In this document: positions 1-9,086 of the stretch, in pieces
Layout: each line of letters opens with the position of its first letter
Numbering within the stretch: the stretch's first letter is position 1
Source: an uncultured Kiloniellales bacterium
GTDB lineage: Bacteria > Pseudomonadota > Alphaproteobacteria > Kiloniellales > JAKSDN01
Direction of reading: 5' to 3'
Assembly: GCA_947258885.1 (NCBI GenBank)
Contig: CAMYKD010000021.1
Span: 1-64,000 of the forward strand
DNA length: 64,000 nt
Program-made: the position numbers and the translations under genes
The notes under the pieces: model-generated
The model's input: the letters and a program-made list of their open reading frames with translations, nothing else
What the model was told of the DNA's origin: nothing
The model's database searches: none

Positions 1-919
1 TCGACGTAGCGCTCGGCATGCAGCAGCGACAGCGGATAGCTCCAGCGCCCGCCGATCGCCTCGAGCCGGCCCAGGCTGCCGCCGAAGCGCCGCGCGATCT
101 CGGCCGCGAAGTCCTCCGGCCCGAGCGCCATCATGGCCGGCGCCAGGTCGCGGCGCTCGGTCCAGACGATCGACGAGCGGTGCGTGCCGTCCTCGGCGTC
201 GGTCATCGGCAGCATGGCGAAGGGGCCGGACGGCAGGAAATGCTCGTGCGCCACGCCGTTGTGCGGCCGCTCGTGGGCCACGGTGCAGACGATGCCCGCC
301 TGCGGGTAGCTCCAGGCCGTCGTCCTGATGCCGGCCGCCTCGCGCAGGAGCGAGGTCCGGCCCTCGGCCGCGACCGCCAGGCGCGCGCGCAGGCGCCGGC
401 CGTCGCCGAGCCGGGCCTCGACCCCGGCGGGCCCACGCTCCAGATCGATCACCTGTTGCGGCGCCAGGAGCCGCAGGTGGCCGCGCCGGGCCGCCTCGGC
501 GTGCAGCGCGCGGCGGACCGCGCGGTTCTCGACGATGCAGCCGAGCGGCGCCTCGTCCACGTCCCGATGGTCGTAGTGCAGGAACAGGGAGGAGGCGCCG
601 GCCCCGATGCGGCCGTCGGTGACGCGGATGTCCAGGATGGGCTGGGCCGAGGGCGCCATGGCGTCCCACAGCCCGGCGCCGCCGAGGGCGCCATGGCGTC
701 CCACAGCCCGGCGCCCGAGAGCGCCTGCTGCGAGCCCCGGGCGATCGCCGAGGCGCGGCCGTCGAAGGCCGCGTCTTGGACCGTGGCCGGGTCCGCGCGG
801 TCGACCACGACCGCCTCGACCCCCGCGCCGGCCAGGGTCAGGCCCAGGGTCAGCCCGACCATGCCGCCGCCGACGATCAGCACCTCGCAGTCGGCCGCTT
901 TCGAAGTCTGCATTGCCAT
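1..919 (-). pseudogene. UbiH/VisC-family FAD-dependent ubiquinone-biosynthesis hydroxylase, frameshifted and cut by window edge
   Basis: This family hydroxylates the aromatic ring of ubiquinone precursors with FAD and NAD(P)H. The N-terminus has the dinucleotide-binding fingerprint VLIVGGGMVGLTLGLTLAGAG followed by a DGRASAIA segment typical of UbiH-like enzymes. The frame then breaks at a perfect 35-bp tandem duplication (646-715). Thirty-five is not a multiple of three, so the first frame runs into nonsense (PGCGTPWRPRP). If one copy is removed, the downstream frame reads on correctly as WDAMAPSAQPILDIRVTDG and continues with family-like sequence (VENRAVRRALH, AAEGRTSLLREAAGI) to the window edge. 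The ATG at 919 is chosen because a GGGG stretch lies upstream and the FAD motif begins about ten residues in. The C-terminus lies outside the window. The duplication may be real (inactivation or reversible slippage) or a sequencing or assembly error. I am sure of the family; the exact Ubi step cannot be told. Confidence 0.8.
646..715. repeat. Perfect 35-bp tandem duplication inside the ubiH-like gene
   Basis: Positions 646-680 and 681-715 are identical, beginning gccgagggcgccatggcgtc in each copy. The unit of 35 bp shifts the reading frame of the hydroxylase gene by two bases. Removing one unit restores an uninterrupted family-like protein. Confidence 0.95.
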
Positions 920-1096
920 GAGTCCAGCATCGCCCCTACCCGTCCGCTTGTCCAGACACGCAAAAGTCCTTCGTAATGCACAAAAACCGGTCAACAAATC
1001 CGATATGATTAATATTTGGGCATAAAAGGCATCGAAGCTTGCCCCGCCTTCAACAGGCACCCTTGCTTTCCCCGGCTTTTCCGCCACGCGCCGCGT

Positions 1097-1113
1097 CTGG
1101 CACGGTTCTTGAT
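1097..1113 (+). promoter_or_regulatory. Sigma-54 (RpoN) promoter of amtB
   Basis: CTGGCACGGTTCTTGAT matches the -24/-12 consensus YTGGCACGrNNNTTGCW at all fixed positions but one. GG and the TTG/A element have the required spacing. It ends 66 bp before the amtB ATG, predicting a transcript start near 1124. About 115 bp upstream, at 977, TGCACAaaaaccGGTcaa resembles one half of an NtrC site plus a weak second half. Nitrogen-limitation control of amtB by NtrC and RpoN is established in proteobacteria, so the context fits. The NtrC site is only suggestive. Confidence 0.75.
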
Positions 1114-1179
1114 AGTTGGGCCGAGGTGGGCCATGCGGATCGCGGTGGCCGAGGGTTCAGCTCCGTAGGAGGTTCAAGG

Positions 1180-2541
1180 ATGCGGGTACTGACAAGATTT
1201 CTGACCCCGGTCGCGTTGGCCGGGCTCGGCGGCCTGGCGCTGAGCGCGCCGGCCCATGCCGAGGTTTCGGCCGAGGCCCAGTTTGTGTTCAACAGCTTTT
1301 CGTTCCTGGTGCACGGTTTTCTGGTCATGTTCATGGCCGCCGGCTTCGCCATGCTGGAAGCCGGCCTGGTGCGCACCAAGAACACGGCGACGATCTGCCT
1401 CAAGAACATCGTGCTCTATTCGCTGGCCGGCATTCTCTTCTACCTGATCGGCTACAGCCTGATGTACGTCGACGTGCCCGAGGGCGGCTTCTTCGGCAGC
1501 TTCAGCCTTCTCTACAACCCGAGCGAAGCGGAGCTCGCCCTGATCAACGCCGAGGAGGCGACCCCGGAGATGGTCGCCGCGGTCACCGAGGGCGGCTATT
1601 CCAGCATGTCCGACTGGTTCTTCCAGATGGTCTTCGTGGCAACCGCCGCCTCGATCGTCTCGGGCACCCTGGCCGAGCGCATCAAGGTCTGGCCCTTCAT
1701 GATCTTCGTCGTCGTGCTGACCGGCGTGCTCTATCCGATCCAGGGCTCGTGGATCTGGGGCGGCGGGTGGCTCGCCAAGATGGGCTTCTCGGACTTCGCC
1801 GGCTCGACCGTGGTGCACTCGGTGGGCGGCTGGGCGGCCCTGACCGGCGCGATCATCCTGGGCGCGCGCAAGGGCAAGTACGGCCCCGACGGCCGGGTCA
1901 ACCCGATGCCCGGCGCCAACCTGCCGCTGGCCACGCTCGGCACCTTCGTGCTGTGGTTCGGCTGGTTCGGCTTCAACGGCGGCTCCCAGCTCGCTCTCGG
2001 CTCGGCCCTCGACGTCGCCGCCATGGCGATCGTCTACGTCAACACCAACCTGGCCGCGGCCGCGGGCGTGGTCGCCGCGATGGCGCTGACCCAGATCATC
2101 TACAAGAAGATCGACCTGACCATGGCCCTGAACGGCGCGATCGGCGGCCTGGTCGCGATCACCGCCGGGCCCGACCTGCAGAACCACCTTCTCGCGATCG
2201 TCGTGGGCGGGATCGGCGGCGGCCTCGTGGTCTTCGCGGTGCCGCTCCTGGACAAGCTCAAGATCGACGACGTGGTCGGCGCCATCTCGGCCCACCTGGT
2301 CGCCGGCGTCTGGGGCACGCTGGCCGTGGGCATCTTCGGCGGCGGCGACTTCCTGGTCCAGCTGGCCGGCGTGGCCGCGGTGGGCGCCTTCATGGCGGTC
2401 ACCAGCACCTTCTTCTGGCTGATTCTCAAGATCACGGTCGGGCTTCGGGTCCACGAGGAAGACGAGGCCCTGGGCCTCGACATGACCGAGCTCGGCATGG
2501 AAGCCTATCCGGAGTTCGGCACCGGCTCGCAGAGCATCTGA
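1180..2541 (+). CDS. amtB: Ammonium transporter, Amt/MEP/Rh family
   Basis: A 453-residue inner-membrane channel for ammonium/ammonia. The start is the ATG at 1180 behind a strong AGGAGG, not the ORF-track start. It is followed by a cleavable signal peptide ending APAHA, as in other AmtB proteins. About eleven hydrophobic segments follow. The conserved pore histidines can be placed in DFAGSTVVHSVGG (with the adjacent aspartate) and in SAHLVAGVWGTL. The N-terminal MAAGFAMLEAGLVRTKN block is also family-typical. No glnK lies beside it, although the two are often paired. A sigma-54 promoter lies upstream and an intrinsic terminator downstream, so it is probably a single-gene transcript induced by nitrogen limitation. 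Confidence 0.96.
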   Translation: MRVLTRFLTPVALAGLGGLALSAPAHAEVSAEAQFVFNSFSFLVHGFLVMFMAAGFAMLEAGLVRTKNTATICLKNIVLYSLAGILFYLIGYSLMYVDVPEGGFFGSFSLLYNPSEAELALINAEEATPEMVAAVTEGGYSSMSDWFFQMVFVATAASIVSGTLAERIKVWPFMIFVVVLTGVLYPIQGSWIWGGGWLAKMGFSDFAGSTVVHSVGGWAALTGAIILGARKGKYGPDGRVNPMPGANLPLATLGTFVLWFGWFGFNGGSQLALGSALDVAAMAIVYVNTNLAAAAGVVAAMALTQIIYKKIDLTMALNGAIGGLVAITAGPDLQNHLLAIVVGGIGGGLVVFAVPLLDKLKIDDVVGAISAHLVAGVWGTLAVGIFGGGDFLVQLAGVAAVGAFMAVTSTFFWLILKITVGLRVHEEDEALGLDMTELGMEAYPEFGTGSQSI

Positions 2542-2572
2542 CCCCTTCTGCTTCGGCACCCCGAAGCATTTT

Positions 2573-2607
2573 GGCCCGGGCGGCATCGCCGTCCGGGCCC
2601 TTTTTTT
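2573..2607 (+). terminator. Rho-independent terminator of amtB
   Basis: A 12-bp stem (GGCCCGGGCGGC pairing with GCCGTCCGGGCC, one G-U pair) closes a three-base loop and is followed by one C and seven T residues. It begins 31 bp after the amtB stop. Confidence 0.92.
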
Positions 2608-2653
2608 CGCCGCATTCCGCTGTCTCGGTTCGGGTCCGGAGCCGCGCCGCGTC

Positions 2654-2682
2654 TTGCCCGCAGTACCGGCCTTCGCTAGACT
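2654..2682 (+). promoter_or_regulatory. Possible sigma-70 promoter of dapC
   Basis: TTGCCC and TAGACT are separated by exactly 17 bp; each matches the housekeeping consensus at four of six bases. It lies about 90 bp before dapC and after the amtB terminator, where a promoter is needed. Motif strength is modest. Confidence 0.35.
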
Positions 2683-2772
2683 CGTCCATGTTTTGTACTG
2701 GCATATCCCTGACCGCATGCGCCCTCGCGGCCGTCCTCGGCAGCCCTCGTTGCCCCAGCCAGGTCCGGACCC

Positions 2773-3990
2773 GTGACCGACCACCCAGATCTGCAGGCCT
2801 ACTATCCTTTCTCGCGCCTCGGCCGGCTGCTCGACGGGCTGGCGCCCGGCCGCTCGCCGGCCGACGACGGCGCGCCGATCCTGCTGTCGATCGGCGAGCC
2901 GCAGCACCAACCCCCCGAATTCGTCGCCGAGGAGATCGCGCGCCACGCCGCGGGCTGGTCGCGCTACCCGCCGGCGCGCGGCACCGAGGCCTACCGGGAG
3001 GCCGCGACCGCCTGGCTCCTGCGGCGCTACGGGCTGCCGCCCGGCGCGGCGGCGGCCGGCGGCATGCTCGACCCGGCGCGGACCCTGCTGCCGGTGCCCG
3101 GGACGCGCGAGGGGCTGTTCTTCGCCGCCCTCGCCACCATCCCGAGGCCCGGCGACGGCCGGCGGCCGGCGGTCTTGATTCCCAACCCCTTCTACCACGT
3201 CTACGCCGGCGCGGCGCTTGCCGCGGGGGCCGAGCCGGTGTTCGTGCCGGCGACCCGCGAGACCGGGTTTCTGCCCGATTTCGCCGCGCTCGATCCGGCG
3301 CTCCTCGAGCGCGCCGCCTATTGCACGCTGTGCTCGCCGTCCAATCCCCAGGGCGCGGCGGCCAGCCTGGCGCAGCTCCAGGCGCTGATCGCCCTGGCCC
3401 GGAGCCACGATTTCGTGGTCGCGTTCGACGAGTGCTATACCGAGCTCTACAACGACCGGCCACCGGCAGGCGCCCTGGAGGCGGCCGCGGCCCTCGGCGG
3501 CTCGCTGGACCGGATGCTGGTGTTCCACTCGCTGTCCAAGCGCTCGAGCGCGCCGGGCCTGCGCTGCGGTTTCGTGGTCGGCGAGCCCGACCTGGTCGAC
3601 GCCTTGGGCGGCGTCCTGCAGGTCGGCGGGGCGGGCGTGCCGCTGCCGACCCTGGCCGCCGGTACCCGGCTGTGGCGGGAGCAGGATCATGTCGCGCGGA
3701 ACCGCGCGCACTACCGTGCCAACTTCGCCGTGGCCGAGCGGGTGCTCGGCAATCGTTTCGGTTTCCGCAAGCCGGACGGCGGCTTCTTCCTCTGGCTCGA
3801 GGTCGGCGACGGCGAAGCGGCGGCAGTCGAGCTCTGGCGCAGCGCCGGCATCAAGGTCCTGCCCGGCGCCTACATGTGCGCGGAAGACGAGGGGGGCGAA
3901 AACCCCGGTAATGCCTATATAAGGGTAGCGCTGGTCTATGACCGCGATGTAACGGAAGCGGCACTCGGGCGCATCGGCGAAGTCTTGTGA
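2773..3990 (+). CDS. dapC: Succinyldiaminopimelate transaminase (class I/II aminotransferase)
   Basis: A 405-residue PLP-dependent fold-type I aminotransferase, cytosolic. DapC converts N-succinyl-2-amino-6-ketopimelate to N-succinyl-LL-diaminopimelate in the lysine and peptidoglycan precursor pathway. The sequence shows the substrate-binding SIGEPQH near the N-terminus, NPFYHVY and CSPSNPQG of the fold, an FDECYTELY aspartate that contacts the PLP pyridine, and the Schiff-base lysine in HSLSKRSSAPGLR. A C-terminal GGFFLWLEV and a conserved arginine in AYIRVALV follow. The start is GTG at 2773; it gives the N-terminal PDLQAYYPFSRL block seen in DapC proteins. It lies 16 bp ahead of ftsK. A related aminotransferase specificity cannot be excluded. 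Confidence 0.85.
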   Translation: MTDHPDLQAYYPFSRLGRLLDGLAPGRSPADDGAPILLSIGEPQHQPPEFVAEEIARHAAGWSRYPPARGTEAYREAATAWLLRRYGLPPGAAAAGGMLDPARTLLPVPGTREGLFFAALATIPRPGDGRRPAVLIPNPFYHVYAGAALAAGAEPVFVPATRETGFLPDFAALDPALLERAAYCTLCSPSNPQGAAASLAQLQALIALARSHDFVVAFDECYTELYNDRPPAGALEAAAALGGSLDRMLVFHSLSKRSSAPGLRCGFVVGEPDLVDALGGVLQVGGAGVPLPTLAAGTRLWREQDHVARNRAHYRANFAVAERVLGNRFGFRKPDGGFFLWLEVGDGEAAAVELWRSAGIKVLPGAYMCAEDEGGENPGNAYIRVALVYDRDVTEAALGRIGEVL

Positions 3991-4006
3991 TGGTGGTTAG
4001 GGCCTC

Positions 4007-6340
4007 ATGGCGATACGGAACGGCACGGTGACCCGCGACCTGCCGGGCAGACAGGCGGACCTGCCGGGCGGCGGTTCGGCGCGGCGCGGCCTCGCCGTGC
4101 TGAGCGGCTTGGCGCTGGTCGGCCTGGCGGTGGCGTTGCTCGTGGCCTGCCTCGGCTACGATCCCGGCGATCCGTCGTGGAACACGGCGACCGGCGGCGC
4201 GACCAAGAACCTGCTGGGCCGGCCCGGCGCCGCGGCCGCCGACCTGTCGCTGCGGAACCTGGGCCTCGCCGCCCTTCTGCTGCCGCTGCCGCTGATGGGG
4301 TGGGGCTGGCGCCTGCTGCGCGACGGGCGCCTGTCCGGCTGGTGGCTGCGGCTGCTGTTGCTGCCGATCGCGATGCTGTCCGCCGCCGTCGCCCTCGCGC
4401 CGCTCGCCCGGCCGGCCATCTGGCCGGTCGCAACCGGTCTCGGCGGCGCCCTCGGCGAGCTGCTGCTCGGCCGGGCCGCCGCGCTCGGTCTCGAGCGGGG
4501 TCCGGCGGTGGCCGGTGCCGCCCTACTCGGCGCGCTGACCTTCCTCTATGTCCTGGCGGTGACGCGCAGCGAGTGGCGCGCGGTTGGACACGGCTTATCC
4601 CGGGTACTGGGCGCCGTCCGGCGGCAGGCCGCCGAACCGGCTTCGGCGGAAGACGAACTGGCGCCGCAAGCCCCGAAGCGGCGCAAGACCAAGTCCAGGG
4701 ATCGACGCGAGCCGAGCCTCGAAGGACACAAGGCTGATCAGCCGGGCAAGGCGCCGGTCCTGGTCGCCGACAAGGCGCGCACGGCCCAGGGCAAGCGCGG
4801 CCGCGAGGCGGCCCAGGGACGCCTCGACCTGGGGGCCACCGGAGACTACGAACTGCCGACCCTCGACCTCCTGGCCGCGCCGCGGAGCTCGCGCCGCGAG
4901 AGCGAGCTGAACCGGGACGCCCTGGAAAAGAACGCGCGGCTGCTCGAATCCGTGCTCCAGGACTTCGGTGTCAAGGGCGAGATCGTGAAGATCCGTCCGG
5001 GGCCGGTGGTGACCCGCTACGAGCTGGAGCCGGCGCCGGGAACCAAGACCAGCCGGGTCGTCGGCCTGGCCGACGACATCGCCCGCTCGATGAGCGCCGT
5101 GTCCGTGCGGGCCGCGGTCGTGCCCGGCTCTAGCTCGATCGGCATCGAGCTGCCCAACACGCAGCGCGAGACGGTCTATCTGCGCGAGCTGCTGGGCTCG
5201 GAGAGCTTCGACCGAACCGGCGGCAGGCTGCCGCTCGTCCTCGGCAAGGACATCAGCGGGGGGCCGGTGATCGTCGACCTCTCGCGCATGCCGCACCTGC
5301 TGATTGCCGGCACTACGGGCTCGGGCAAGTCGGTGTCGATCAACGTCCTGATCCTGTCGCTGCTGTACCGCCTCTCGCCGGAGCAGTGCCGGATGATCAT
5401 GATCGACCCGAAGATGTTGGAGCTCTCGGTCTACGAAGGCATACCGCACCTGCTTACGCCGGTCGTGACGGAACCGAAGAAGGCCGTCGTGGCGCTCAAG
5501 TGGACGGTGCGCGAAATGGAGGAACGCTACCGCAACATGTCGCGCCTGGGCGTGCGTAACATCGACGGCTACAACGCGCGGATCGCGCAGGCCCGGCGCA
5601 GCGGCGAGGTGCTGACCCGGCGGGTTCAGACCGGGTTCGATCCCGAAACCGGCCAGCCGGTCACCGAGGAGCAGCCCTTCGACCTCGAGCCGCTGCCCCA
5701 GATCGTCGTGGTGGTCGACGAGATGGCCGACCTGATGCTCGTTTCCGGCAAGGAGATCGAGACCGCGGTACAGCGGCTGTCCCAGATGGCCCGGGCCGCC
5801 GGCATCCACCTGATCATGGCGACCCAGCGGCCCTCGGTCGACGTCATCACGGGCACGATCAAGGCCAACTTCCCGACCCGGATCTCGTTCCACGTGACCT
5901 CGAAGATCGACAGCCGCACGATCCTCGGCGAAATGGGGGCCGAGCAACTCCTGGGCAAAGGCGACATGCTGTACATGGCCCAGGGCGGGCACGTCACCCG
6001 CGTGCACGGGCCCTGGGTGACCGACCGGGAGGTGGAGGTCGTGGTCAATCATCTGAAGCGCCAGGGCCAGCCCGCCTATGTCGAGGCCGTGACCGAGGAA
6101 GAGGAGCCGGCCTTCGAAGGCGCGGAGGGCGGCGGCACCGGCGACGAGCTTTACGACAAGGCGGTGGCGGTGGTCTGCCAGCACGGCAAGGCCTCCACCA
6201 GCTTCGTGCAGCGCCACCTCCAGATCGGCTACAACCGGGCGGCCCGGATCATCGAGAAGATGGAGGCCGAGGGCATCGTGAGCCCGGCCAATCACGTGGG
6301 CAAGCGCGAGGTCCTGGTCCAGGGACCCGGGGATATCTGA
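4007..6340 (+). CDS. ftsK: DNA translocase FtsK
   Basis: A 777-residue septal DNA pump that clears and aligns sister chromosomes for dif recombination. The N-terminus has about four membrane segments within residues 20-190, then a short charged linker of roughly 100 residues, much shorter than in E. coli. The motor follows: [12 protein letters not shown] of the alpha subdomain, Walker A GTTGSGKS near residue 435, [11 protein letters not shown], Walker [13 protein letters not shown], and [13 protein letters not shown]. The C-terminal gamma domain is a winged helix ([19 protein letters not shown]) that recognises KOPS sequences. ATG at 4007, shortly after dapC. All catalytic motifs are intact. 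Confidence 0.98.
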   Translation: MAIRNGTVTRDLPGRQADLPGGGSARRGLAVLSGLALVGLAVALLVACLGYDPGDPSWNTATGGATKNLLGRPGAAAADLSLRNLGLAALLLPLPLMGWGWRLLRDGRLSGWWLRLLLLPIAMLSAAVALAPLARPAIWPVATGLGGALGELLLGRAAALGLERGPAVAGAALLGALTFLYVLAVTRSEWRAVGHGLSRVLGAVRRQAAEPASAEDELAPQAPKRRKTKSRDRREPSLEGHKADQPGKAPVLVADKARTAQGKRGREAAQGRLDLGATGDYELPTLDLLAAPRSSRRESELNRDALEKNARLLESVLQDFGVKGEIVKIRPGPVVTRYELEPAPGTKTSRVVGLADDIARSMSAVSVRAAVVPGSSSIGIELPNTQRETVYLRELLGSESFDRTGGRLPLVLGKDISGGPVIVDLSRMPHLLIAGTTGSGKSVSINVLILSLLYRLSPEQCRMIMIDPKMLELSVYEGIPHLLTPVVTEPKKAVVALKWTVREMEERYRNMSRLGVRNIDGYNARIAQARRSGEVLTRRVQTGFDPETGQPVTEEQPFDLEPLPQIVVVVDEMADLMLVSGKEIETAVQRLSQMARAAGIHLIMATQRPSVDVITGTIKANFPTRISFHVTSKIDSRTILGEMGAEQLLGKGDMLYMAQGGHVTRVHGPWVTDREVEVVVNHLKRQGQPAYVEAVTEEEEPAFEGAEGGGTGDELYDKAVAVVCQHGKASTSFVQRHLQIGYNRAARIIEKMEAEGIVSPANHVGKREVLVQGPGDI

Positions 6341-6383
6341 CCATTCCGAACCGTAGCACGGCCCATAAGGAGACCGACCGACG

Positions 6384-7028
6384 ATGCTTTACCGTCGCCT
6401 AGTTCTGGGACTGCCGCTCGTCGGCCTGTTCCTTCTTTCCGCCCTCGGCGTCGGCCGCGCCGCGCTGCAGCCGGAAGAGGTCCAGGCGGTCCTGAAGGCC
6501 GAGCTCTATCTGAACCGGATCACGAGCCTCCACGCGCGCTTCGTCCAGGTCTCGTCGAACGGCGCTTATGCCGAAGGCGAGGTTCACGTGCGGCGGCCGG
6601 GCCGGCTGCGCTTCGAATACGATGCGCCGCATCCGGTCCTGCTGATCGCCGACGGCGTCAACCTGCTGTACTACGACAAGGAGCTGAAACAGGCGACCTT
6701 TATTCCGCTGCGGGAAACGCCGTTGTGGTTCCTGATCCGCAAACAGGTCGATCTGTCCGGCACTGTTCAGGTGACCGACGTGAGCCTGGCCGCCGGAACC
6801 GTCCGGATCACCGTGCAGGAGAAGGGCGCAGATCAGACCGGGGCGGTGACTCTGGCCTTCAGCGATCAGCCCTTTGCGCTGCGCAGTTGGGAGGTCACCG
6901 ACGCCCAGGGCATCACTACGCGGGTCAGCTTGCTCAACCCGGTGTACGGCCGGAAGGCGGCCGACAAGCTGTTCGAATACGGCGACTTGGACGTCTACGG
7001 GTTCCGGGGCTCGAAAAAGGAGCGTTGA
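6384..7028 (+). CDS. lolA: Outer-membrane lipoprotein carrier protein LolA
   Basis: A 214-residue periplasmic chaperone that carries lipoproteins from LolCDE to the outer membrane. It has a signal peptide (hydrophobic stretch from about residue 8 to the GVGRAA cleavage region). The body matches LolA: a helix with LNRITSLHARFVQVSS, RRPGRLRFEYDAPHP, a strand LLIADGVNLLYYDKELKQ, and PLWFLI. The start ATG follows an AAGGAG ribosome site. It lies 43 bp after ftsK; the ftsK-lolA order is widely conserved in alphaproteobacteria, and co-transcription is likely. Confidence 0.95.
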   Translation: MLYRRLVLGLPLVGLFLLSALGVGRAALQPEEVQAVLKAELYLNRITSLHARFVQVSSNGAYAEGEVHVRRPGRLRFEYDAPHPVLLIADGVNLLYYDKELKQATFIPLRETPLWFLIRKQVDLSGTVQVTDVSLAAGTVRITVQEKGADQTGAVTLAFSDQPFALRSWEVTDAQGITTRVSLLNPVYGRKAADKLFEYGDLDVYGFRGSKKER

Positions 7029-7137
7029 GGCGCCCGCCGGGGCCATGAGCCTGTTTATCGACGGTTCCGCACGCCTTCGGCATGGCCGCAAAGGCCGGCA
7101 CTTGCGCGTGGCGCAAAGCTGGCTTAGCTAAGAAGCC

Positions 7138-7950
7138 ATGGACAAGACATCCGTCAGGCCCTTGATCGGCGTACCGGCCGACGTCAAGGAGGTCACCGGT
7201 CAGCCGTTCCACGCGGTCGGCGACAAATACCTGCGGGCCATTACCCTGGCGGCGGACGGCCTGCCCTTCGTCATCCCCGCCTTCGGCGAGCTCTACGATC
7301 TGCCCGACCTGGTGCACCGCCTCGACGGCATCATGCTGACCGGCAGCCCCTCCAACGTGCACCCCACGCACTACGGGATGGTGCCGACCCCCGAGGCCGA
7401 GCCGCACGACGAGGCGCGCGACGCCACCACGCTGCCCCTGATCCACGAAGCGCTGAGACAGGGAATTCCCATGCTGGCCATCTGCCGCGGCATGCAGGAA
7501 CTGAACGTCGCGCTGGGCGGCAGCCTGCACGCACGGGTTCACGAGTTGCCCGATCGTCTCGACCACCGGCGTCCGGAACACGACGACATGGATGTTCAGT
7601 ACGGACCGCGGCACGAGATCGTCCTGAGGCCCGGCGGGGCCTTTCACCGTCTGGCTGGAAGCACCGGGGTCACCGTCAATTCGCTGCACTGGCAGGCCCT
7701 CGATCGCGTCGCACCGGGCCTTCGAATAGAGGCCGAGGCCTCGGATGGGACAATCGAGGCGGTCAGCGTCGAGGATGCCAAGGATTTCGCCCTCGGCGTT
7801 CAGTGGCACCCGGAATACCGGGTCCTGGACGATGCGTTCTCGACCAAGCTCTTTGCCGCTTTCGGCGCAGCCGCGCGCCGGCGCGCCGAAGCGCGCGCCC
7901 ATGGGGATTTGGCCCTGCGCCGGGCGCCCGGCACCCAGCTTACCGCCTAG
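7138..7950 (+). CDS. Class-I glutamine amidotransferase-like hydrolase (peptidase C26, gamma-glutamyl-GABA hydrolase family)
   Basis: A 270-residue cytosolic protein of the peptidase C26 family, whose best-known members cleave gamma-glutamyl amides (PuuD in putrescine breakdown). The nucleophile cysteine is in MLAICRGMQELNVALGG, and the catalytic histidine and glutamate are in GVQWHPEY. LTGSPSNVHPTHYG is the family loop near the active site. No other putrescine-pathway gene is nearby, so the substrate is open. The last 25 residues are arginine- and alanine-rich and lie outside the domain. ATG at 7138, 109 bp after lolA. Confidence 0.85.
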   Translation: MDKTSVRPLIGVPADVKEVTGQPFHAVGDKYLRAITLAADGLPFVIPAFGELYDLPDLVHRLDGIMLTGSPSNVHPTHYGMVPTPEAEPHDEARDATTLPLIHEALRQGIPMLAICRGMQELNVALGGSLHARVHELPDRLDHRRPEHDDMDVQYGPRHEIVLRPGGAFHRLAGSTGVTVNSLHWQALDRVAPGLRIEAEASDGTIEAVSVEDAKDFALGVQWHPEYRVLDDAFSTKLFAAFGAAARRRAEARAHGDLALRRAPGTQLTA

Positions 7951-8054
7951 CATTTTCGAGCGGAGGAATGCACTGCGCTCGGGTCTGCCATACGCATCCT
8001 GCATATGCACGGTAGAAACGAGGATTGTAACCGACGAACAAGTGACTAAATTTT

Positions 8055-8175
8055 ATGGTTAAGAGCCGGCGCCGCAACGGTCGCCGGCCCTCGTGGAGAC
8101 TACGGTCCCCTGCCGTACCTCCACCTCTCCGCGGAGAAGAGGAACGCCCGGCTCCCCCCCGACCGGGCGTTCCGT
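8055..8175 (+). ncRNA. Candidate structured RNA in the 324-bp gap before the exonuclease III gene
   Basis: This gap (7951-8274) holds no convincing ORF but four successive stem-loops. The first is GCCGGCG/CGCCGGC (8065-8088). The second is GTGGAG...CTCCAC with an inner TACGG/CCGTA (8093-8124). The third is CCTCT/AGAGG (8124-8142). The fourth is a perfect 11-bp stem GGAACGCCCGG/CCGGGCGTTCC (8141-8173). The third and fourth share a few bases and could be alternatives. Just upstream, TTGTAA and TAAATT with about 16 bp between them could be a promoter in an AT-rich stretch. The last hairpin lacks a clean U-tract. It could be a small RNA or the xthA mRNA leader. No known RNA family is recognised. 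Confidence 0.4.
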
Positions 8176-8274
8176 TCTCCTGCTCCCGACGATGCGGCCG
8201 GTCGGACCGTCTTGCCAGCCGGCCCAGCGGCGGCCTAGGGTGTCGCGCGGAACGGCGCGAGGGGGATTTCGACA

Positions 8275-9063
8275 GTGCGGCTAGCGACCTGGAACGTGAA
8301 TTCGGTCCGCCAGCGCCTGCAGCACCTCGCGCGTTTTTGCACGACGGCCGCCCCGGATGTTCTCTGCCTACAGGAAACCAAAGTGCGGGACGCGGATTTT
8401 CCGGCCCACGACTTGCGCGATCTCGGCTATGTGCATCAGGTGGTTCACGGGCAGAAGGGCTACAACGGCGTGGCGATCCTGTCTCGTATCCCTTTCGAAG
8501 GGGAGGGCACGGAGACCTGGTGCGGCCGCGACGACCGGCGGCACGCCTTCGTGCGGCTGCCTGGCGGTATCGAACTGCACAACTTCTACGTTCCCTCGGG
8601 CGGTCCCGTCCCCGACCCGGAGCGCAACGAAAAGTTCGCGCACAAGCTCCAGTTCCTCACCGAGATGGCCCGCTGGGGCCGGCGCGGGCGCACGGCCGGC
8701 CGTCGTCTGGTCCTGATGGGCGATCTCAATGTCGCGCCGCTGGAGACCGACGTTTGGAACCACAAGAAGCTGCTTCGCAGCGTCGGTCACACGCCGGTCG
8801 AATCCGAGCACCTGCAGAGGGCCCTGGGGGACTCCGGCTTGATCGACGCCGCCCGGCATTTCGTGCCACCAGGCGAACATCTCTACACCTGGTGGGGCTA
8901 CCGCTTCCCCCGATCGCTCGAGAAGAACTATGGCTGGCGCCTCGATCACGTCTGGGTCAGCGCGCCCCTGCTGCCGGCGCTCCATGGATTCCGGGTCGTC
9001 AAGGAGACGCGCAGCTGGGAGCGCCCCTCGGACCACGTTCCCGTCGTGATCGAGGTCGCCTGA
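8275..9063 (+). CDS. xthA: Exodeoxyribonuclease III (AP endonuclease family)
   Basis: A 262-residue exonuclease/endonuclease/phosphatase-fold enzyme that cuts DNA at abasic sites and trims 3' ends in base-excision repair. Family residues are in order: WNVNSVRQR, metal-binding glutamate in CLQETK, KGYNGVAIL, GDLNVAPLETDVW, and the C-terminal LDHVWVSAPL and SDHVPVVIE with the catalytic Asp-His pair. The start is GTG at 8275 behind GAGGGGGA; no ATG lies in frame nearby. It is a single gene, convergent with the methyltransferase that ends at 9087. Confidence 0.95.
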   Translation: MRLATWNVNSVRQRLQHLARFCTTAAPDVLCLQETKVRDADFPAHDLRDLGYVHQVVHGQKGYNGVAILSRIPFEGEGTETWCGRDDRRHAFVRLPGGIELHNFYVPSGGPVPDPERNEKFAHKLQFLTEMARWGRRGRTAGRRLVLMGDLNVAPLETDVWNHKKLLRSVGHTPVESEHLQRALGDSGLIDAARHFVPPGEHLYTWWGYRFPRSLEKNYGWRLDHVWVSAPLLPALHGFRVVKETRSWERPSDHVPVVIEVA

Positions 9064-9086
9064 CCGTCCCCGGTGTGATGGTTCCC

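Noticed and set aside
1174-3711. 845-residue ORF on the minus strand and 931-residue ORF at 1116-3911 on the plus strand
   Set aside because: Both are off-frame readings of amtB and dapC, rich in Arg and Gly, caused by high GC content.
4595-6295. 566-residue minus-strand ORF
   Set aside because: Antisense of the ftsK motor domain; no recognisable protein features.
8055-8175. 6S RNA or SRP RNA
   Set aside because: The layout is a chain of separate hairpins, not one long rod with a central bubble, and the SRP tetraloop region is not found.
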